The notes below the pieces were generated by a model that was not told where the DNA came from, did not search any database, and saw only the letters and a program-made list of their open reading frames with translations. DNA of 9,098 nt, taken from Microcaldota archaeon. Lineage in GTDB: Archaea; Micrarchaeota; Micrarchaeia; Micrarchaeales; Micrarchaeaceae. A program made the position numbers and the translations under genes. Positions 5,611-9,098 of the stretch are shown piece after piece. The stretch is taken from the NCBI GenBank assembly GCA_021800135.1, contig JAJYZH010000018.1, positions 1-9,098 on the forward strand, given 5' to 3'. Within the stretch, counting starts at the first letter, position 1; every line of letters begins with the position of its first letter.

Positions 5611-7568
5611 AGCGCCAATTTGGCAGTTACTGCTATGGCTATTACGCCTGCAACTAACAGCCCTATAAGTGAGGGCGTCAGCATAGTTGCGGAAACTGCG
5701 CTTCCGTTGCCGGTAGCTATGTTCTGCGGGATGCCCAGATAGGATATCTTGCCATAAGAATACCCGTAAGGCACATCAGGGATCGTCCTTGTTCCGGTTG
5801 GGCCAAGATAGAACGAAATTGTACTGCCGTTTTTGAACGTAACGTTAACGCTTGCGTTGATAGGTGTCCCGAATACGCTTGAAGCATGGTACTCCACGTT
5901 ATATATCGGTAATTTGAAGCTGACTGTACTTGGCCCTTCTACTGTAAACTGCTGATTGCTCGATACCTGTGTGCCTTTGTACTCTGCATAGCTTATCCTG
6001 TAAGTAGTATTGGCGTCAAGGTAGGTACTGTTTATTGCATGCATGCCGTCCACCATTATGTAATCGTAGCGTATAGGATTGCCGTTAGAATCCTCTGGCA
6101 CAAACTTTATGAGGTACTGCGGCACGAATATTGCAGTCATGAATACCGGTGCGGCCATTGTTATTGATACGCTCGACTGGTTGTAGCCTTTGCTCCATTT
6201 CTCAAACGCAAGCCTTGAACTATTACCTGTACCAAATGCGGTCTCGTTTAGGCTTACGGTTGCTGTGCTGTTGGAGTCGTACCATCCGTTTCCGTATACG
6301 GTCCCATACGGACTAGTCGCATTGAGCATATATTGCATTACCCATTCAGCTACTACGTCTTTAGGCCCGCTCATGAGTACTGTTGAATTAGCCGAAACCC
6401 CGTAGCCGTTCCAGCCATCAAAAAGCACCCTTGTGCCAGCTGCTATGGGTATGGTTGTCTGGCTTAAGCCGAATGATGCGGGGGTACTTGCGTTGTACCA
6501 TCCGCTGCCGTATGAGTTTCCGTACTGCGATGATACATTAAGGTAATACTGCGTCTTCCACGATGCCTGCTCTGTTATATTACCGTTCATGGTGATTGTG
6601 GTGTAATTATCGGGCCCTGTGTATGAACCTATGCCGCCCCCGACCCACCCTGCAAATATGACTCTGACCCCCTTTGTGATATTTATCGTCTGCGGGGAAT
6701 TCAGGGGAATTGTTGAATATGCGGTGTAGTTTTCAACTTTTGACAGGTTTCCGTATTGCGAGCTTTCTGTCAGCGAATATCCAAGGCTCCAGAGGGTGCT
6801 GTAATTTGCCGGTATCGGAATTCCTGAGCCTACCTCCATATAGTCAACATAGTTGTCGACTTCCTGGACTCCGTATGGGTTCGGGATTGAGGTATCGCTT
6901 CCAGAACCATATCCCACATAGGCGTAGCCTTTAGGCACCAGCCTATATCCGCTGCCATATCCGTATTCCAGGTTCCTGAATTTTACAGGTGTTATATGCA
7001 TTGTTGTATAGGTTGCAGCCTGCTCCTCAAGCGCCACGGGTGGGTTTGGGCCTGAGGTGCTTGTGCCCATATCCGCACTGCCTATTTTATTGCCATTAAA
7101 GTAGAAATACCACGTATTCCCGCTTGAGCTGAATGAGTATGTATTGAAAGTGCCGTTAACCCCTGCCGAGGCATTGCCCCCTATTCCGCCGTAGAAGCTG
7201 TTGCCGTTGTATCCTGCCGGGAAGTACTCCCAAAACCAGGTAGGCACGCCGCCGGCTATAAACGTGTAGTTGTTGCATCCGGATGGTGAACATTGCCGTG
7301 GATAACTCCCGCTTGAATTTACTATCTCGTACCCTACCTGAACGAATGCCCCATTTGACAGGTCCTCTCCGACCCAGAAGCCAAGCGACCCATTAGAAAC
7401 ATTTTGATAGACTGTTTGGATTGATACAGATGCGCCGTTGTTTTGACCTGCTTCGTTACCTGCTCTGGCACCCGACTGGAACCAGTATTGTGCGTTTGAC
7501 AACCCCGGTATAAGCAGGAGCACTATAGCGGCCGCCATTGCGAAGGCAAGAAGTCTATACCTTCTCAT
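5571..7568 (-). CDS. Secreted, membrane-anchored protein: G1 glutamic peptidase-like domain plus InlB-like repeats
   Basis: This 665-residue protein begins with a signal peptide (R2-R3 then a hydrophobic run; likely cleavage after S24-N25-A26). Residues ~28-250 form a beta-rich domain rich in Gly, Tyr, Asn and Ser. Its landmarks resemble the G1 (eqolisin) peptidases: W65-V-G67, F-V-Q77-V-G, W-F-W-E114-Y-F-P and L-E181-E, then V-K-F-R-N (195-199). By that alignment Q77 and E181 would be the catalytic pair. The only cysteines, C93 and C98, lie in an insertion. Three tandem repeats (~258-484) of the divergent InlB B-repeat kind follow, then further beta domains (~485-625), a membrane helix (~633-654) and a Lys-rich tail. 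About 26 N-glycosylation sequons are spread along the outer part. ATG 7568 overlaps the end of dtdA by 14 bases, so the two are probably co-transcribed; there is no strong ribosome site. Secretion and anchoring are clear. Peptidase activity is inference; a lectin-like or adhesive role is the alternative. Confidence 0.9.
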   Translation of the reverse strand: MRRYRLLAFAMAAAIVLLLIPGLSNAQYWFQSGARAGNEAGQNNGASVSIQTVYQNVSNGSLGFWVGEDLSNGAFVQVGYEIVNSSGSYPRQCSPSGCNNYTFIAGGVPTWFWEYFPAGYNGNSFYGGIGGNASAGVNGTFNTYSFSSSGNTWYFYFNGNKIGSADMGTSTSGPNPPVALEEQAATYTTMHITPVKFRNLEYGYGSGYRLVPKGYAYVGYGSGSDTSIPNPYGVQEVDNYVDYMEVGSGIPIPANYSTLWSLGYSLTESSQYGNLSKVENYTAYSTIPLNSPQTINITKGVRVIFAGWVGGGIGSYTGPDNYTTITMNGNITEQASWKTQYYLNVSSQYGNSYGSGWYNASTPASFGLSQTTIPIAAGTRVLFDGWNGYGVSANSTVLMSGPKDVVAEWVMQYMLNATSPYGTVYGNGWYDSNSTATVSLNETAFGTGNSSRLAFEKWSKGYNQSSVSITMAAPVFMTAIFVPQYLIKFVPEDSNGNPIRYDYIMVDGMHAINSTYLDANTTYRISYAEYKGTQVSSNQQFTVEGPSTVSFKLPIYNVEYHASSVFGTPINASVNVTFKNGSTISFYLGPTGTRTIPDVPYGYSYGKISYLGIPQNIATGNGSAVSATMLTPSLIGLLVAGVIAIAVTAKLALIKEKKMKGLAGG
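6117..6797 (-). repeat. Three tandem InlB-like protein repeats within the secreted protein
   Basis: Three units of roughly 73-82 residues span residues ~258-339, 340-411 and 412-484. Each follows the same plan: a hydrophobic strand, then S-x-Y-G, then (in units 2 and 3) G-x-G-W-Y, a run of Ser/Thr, a 'F-x-G-W' or 'F-x-K-W' strand, and a closing 'A-x-W/F-x-x-Q-Y' that leads into the next unit. This is the pattern of the divergent InlB B-repeat family, common in stalks of archaeal and bacterial surface proteins. The first unit is the most divergent and lacks the G-W-Y turn. The DNA copies are not near-identical, so the duplication is old. Confidence 0.75.
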
Positions 7569-8355
7569 AATCTATACCCATCTCATTGAGCTTATTTATT
7601 ATTTTGCCTCTCTCGTCTGAATTTATGCTTTTCCAGTCTATCACCGCGGACTCTGGTTTCGTAGCAGAACGCATGAATGCTTGGTCAAGCATTTCGTATT
7701 CTGATGTGTAGTATCTCGGCATTATATGTGCGAAGGCATATCCGCGTCCGAGTGCAAGAGCCGTGAACTTGGAAGGATAGTGGTTTGAACCTATTCCGAC
7801 CACCACTTTCGAAAAATATGCGTCTGTCTCCTTGTTTATCAGCTGCTCTACGCTTTTTGAGACAACATTCAGGTATTCCTTTTTCTGCATGACTTCTACG
7901 CTGCCCCCGAGCTCTACGAAGAGGGAAGGGGTATTAAGCAGGGGGCCGTGATGCGTGGCTTCGTATGTGACTCCGATTCCGTTTACGTTGAGCGTTTTCA
8001 ACGCCTTCAGTAACTGGAGCATATGGAGCGGGGCGGATACCCCAAGGCTGCGGGGAAGGCCGCCGAGTTCCGCCTTTTCTGACCAGTTTCCTTCTGCATG
8101 CGTGGTGAAAGAGGGCACGCCCTGCGAACTTGAATGCATGCTCAGGAACACTATCATACCTGCCTTATATTCATCCAGATAATTGGCGTTTATATGCAGC
8201 TCTGGAATTTCAAGCATGGAAAAGCTGCTGCATTTGAAGTATTTGCGGCCGTTTATGGATTCGTGATATTCCTGCCCTGCCGCCTCTCTGATCATCCCGG
8301 CCATGGACATAGAGACACTGTCCTGAGCGGAGCTTACTATGAGCACGTCTGCCAT
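7555..8355 (-). CDS. dtdA: D-aminoacyl-tRNA deacylase, archaeal DTD2/GEK1 type
   Basis: DtdA (DTD2) hydrolyses the ester of D-amino acids wrongly attached to tRNA, a translation quality-control step found in archaea and plants. The 266-residue product carries the family blocks: 'FLSMHSSSQGVPSFTTHAEGN' (about 69-89), 'YEATHHGPLL' with the H-H-G-P motif (130-139), 'SLFVELGGS' (143-151) and 'GIGSNHYPSKFTALAL' (187-202). Length is normal for the family. I chose ATG 8355, which gives M-A-D-V-L-I-V at the first strand. An in-frame TTG at 8364 directly follows a stop codon and would add three residues. The stop codon overlaps the start of the secreted-protein gene, suggesting an operon with this gene first. 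It is divergent from nuoA. Confidence 0.93.
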   Translation of the reverse strand: MADVLIVSSAQDSVSMSMAGMIREAAGQEYHESINGRKYFKCSSFSMLEIPELHINANYLDEYKAGMIVFLSMHSSSQGVPSFTTHAEGNWSEKAELGGLPRSLGVSAPLHMLQLLKALKTLNVNGIGVTYEATHHGPLLNTPSLFVELGGSVEVMQKKEYLNVVSKSVEQLINKETDAYFSKVVVGIGSNHYPSKFTALALGRGYAFAHIMPRYYTSEYEMLDQAFMRSATKPESAVIDWKSINSDERGKIINKLNEMGIDYEKV

Positions 8356-8427
8356 AGGAATCAATTACGGTTACAAAAGTCATAAAACAATTAAAAGCTT
8401 GCTGGTAAAAATAGTAATTGCGATAGC
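8356..8427. promoter_or_regulatory. Divergent promoter region between dtdA and nuoA
   Basis: These 72 bases must drive both directions. Leftward, the minus strand reads TTTTATG (8387-8381) and CTTTTAAT (8397-8390); the first is centred about 29 bases before dtdA ATG 8355, consistent with a leaderless or near-leaderless message. Rightward, TTAAAA (8391-8396) is centred about 34 bases before the nuoA TTG and TAAAAATA (8406-8413) about 18 bases before it. The former would give a leader of a few bases. The two promoters appear to overlap, so the operons may compete for the same DNA. No Shine-Dalgarno motif is evident on either side. Confidence 0.4.
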
Positions 8428-8787
8428 TTGTACTACAATTATATAGCATTGCTATTCTTCGCCATAGTTTCGATAGGCGTGCCGGCGGGAATGCTGTTTG
8501 CATCGAAACTCATCAGAGATGAGTCTGTAGGAAACGCCACTAAGAATGCGCCTTATGAAAGCGGAGAGGAGACCATAGGGAGAACGATGGATGCAGACAC
8601 GGAATATTTCCCTTTTCTGATGCTGTTCCTTCCGTTCGAGCTGATTGCAGTGCTTGCGTTGCTTGTAATGCCATCGCTATATTCTACAAGCTTCTATACC
8701 GGGCTCTCACTGGTAGGGCTTCTTGCAGTAGCTATGATATTTGCCTTCATTGGATACAGACTAATAAGTGGTAGAAATGCCGGATGA
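8428..8787 (+). CDS. nuoA: NADH-quinone oxidoreductase subunit A
   Basis: NuoA is a small membrane subunit (ND3 homologue) of respiratory complex I, at the junction of the quinone site and the membrane arm. The 119-residue product has three predicted membrane helices (about 5-27, 61-83 and 90-112). It carries the family loop 'KNAPYESGEETIG' (39-51), matching the P-[YF]-E-[CS]-G motif. Helix 2 reads L-P-F-E-L-I where E. coli-type proteins have F-D-V-E, so the first acid is conserved as Glu71 but the second position is Ile73. Translation appears to start at TTG 8428: an in-frame stop lies at 8392-8394, no ATG or GTG lies between, and the next Met would remove the first helix. The stop overlaps nuoB by 11 bases, indicating a nuo operon continuing beyond the window. 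Confidence 0.9.
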   Translation: MYYNYIALLFFAIVSIGVPAGMLFASKLIRDESVGNATKNAPYESGEETIGRTMDADTEYFPFLMLFLPFELIAVLALLVMPSLYSTSFYTGLSLVGLLAVAMIFAFIGYRLISGRNAG

Positions 8788-9098
8788 CCTTGACGGAATA
8801 AACCTGAATACTGAGCCGCAAGCGCCGTACACCAAGGAGGAATTTGAGAATGCCGAAACTGAAATGACAAAGATGCTTGTCAACTCATATAAGACAAGGA
8901 AAAATCAGAAAAGCGTACTATTCGCAAACCTCGAGAAGGTGGCCCAGGCCGCTGGAAAAGGCCTCATAAAATGGGGAAGGTCGAATTCGTTGTGGCCTTC
9001 GCAGTCTGGTCTTGCATGCTGCGCAATGGAACTAATGGACTTCGCCGGTTCCAGGATAGACGCTGACAGGAAAGGATATCTGATATTCAGGGGCACGC
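8777..9098 (+). CDS. nuoB: NADH-quinone oxidoreductase subunit B, N-terminal part (3' end outside window)
   Basis: NuoB (PSST/NDUFS7 homologue) is the peripheral complex I subunit that holds iron-sulfur cluster N2, the last electron donor to quinone. The first 107 residues are visible and the frame is open to the window end. The signature 'WGRSNSLWPSQSGLACCAMELM' begins at residue 66. The tandem Cys81-Cys82 are two of the four N2 ligands; the other two lie outside the window. About 50 residues of hydrophilic, Lys/Glu-rich sequence precede the conserved domain, comparable to other NuoB proteins. ATG 8777 lies inside the end of nuoA; an in-frame GTG at 8768 is a less likely alternative. The overlap suggests translational coupling with nuoA. 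Confidence 0.93.
   Translation, partial: MPDDLDGINLNTEPQAPYTKEEFENAETEMTKMLVNSYKTRKNQKSVLFANLEKVAQAAGKGLIKWGRSNSLWPSQSGLACCAMELMDFAGSRIDADRKGYLIFRGT

Noticed and set aside
8905..9096. 63-codon minus-strand open frame at the right edge
   Set aside because: It is antisense to nuoB, whose tandem-cysteine motif makes the plus strand clearly the coding one.
1..9098. CRISPR arrays, insertion sequences, toxin-antitoxin pairs, integrases or other mobile or defence systems
   Set aside because: I looked for them on both strands and found no spaced direct repeats, terminal inverted repeats or matching protein motifs.

Overview
The window is a gene-dense archaeal chromosome segment with about 50% GC in the parts I counted by hand. 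It carries seven protein-coding genes, two of them cut by the window edges. The archaeal assignment rests on two genes that are essentially archaeal (a Trm56-type tRNA methylase and a DTD2/DtdA-type D-aminoacyl-tRNA deacylase), an archaeal-style Lhr helicase with a C-terminal zinc motif, TATA-box-like promoters with near-leaderless starts, and heavy use of ATA (Ile) and AGG/AGA (Arg) codons. A bacterial-type gyrase, a bacterial-type complex I and a highly glycosylatable secreted protein would fit an acidophile of the Thermoplasmata or Micrarchaeota (ARMAN-like) kind. That placement is inference; no rRNA or tRNA gene is present to settle it.

Layout. Positions 1-1520 (+) are the 3' part of gyrA, followed closely by the tRNA methylase gene trm56 (1558-2046, +). 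This pair converges on a 2.7-kb Lhr-type helicase gene (2167-4914, -). The helicase is divergent from an MTH1-like Nudix hydrolase (4994-5542, +). The 79 bases between them hold opposed TATA-like boxes and a perfect 6-1-6 palindrome placed like an operator. The Nudix gene converges on a large secreted, membrane-anchored protein gene (5571-7568, -). That gene overlaps by 14 bases the 3' end of the D-aminoacyl-tRNA deacylase gene (7555-8355, -), so the two look like one operon. Divergent from this operon is the start of a complex I operon: nuoA (8428-8787, +) overlaps nuoB (8777 onward, +), which runs off the window.

Roles. Most genes are housekeeping: DNA supercoiling (GyrA), tRNA modification (Trm56), helicase-dependent repair or RNA work (Lhr), nucleotide-pool cleaning (Nudix), translation quality control (DtdA) and respiration (NuoA/B). 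The gene that most deserves attention is the 665-residue secreted protein. Behind a signal peptide, its N-terminal domain carries, in order, the landmarks of the G1 (eqolisin) glutamic peptidases: a W-V-G strand, a Gln in a V-Q-V-G strand, a W-E-Y-F-P strand and a later Glu. Three InlB-like beta repeats and a C-terminal membrane anchor follow. If correct, this is a cell-surface acid peptidase on a glycosylated stalk. I saw no CRISPR array, transposon, integrase, RNA gene or defence system.
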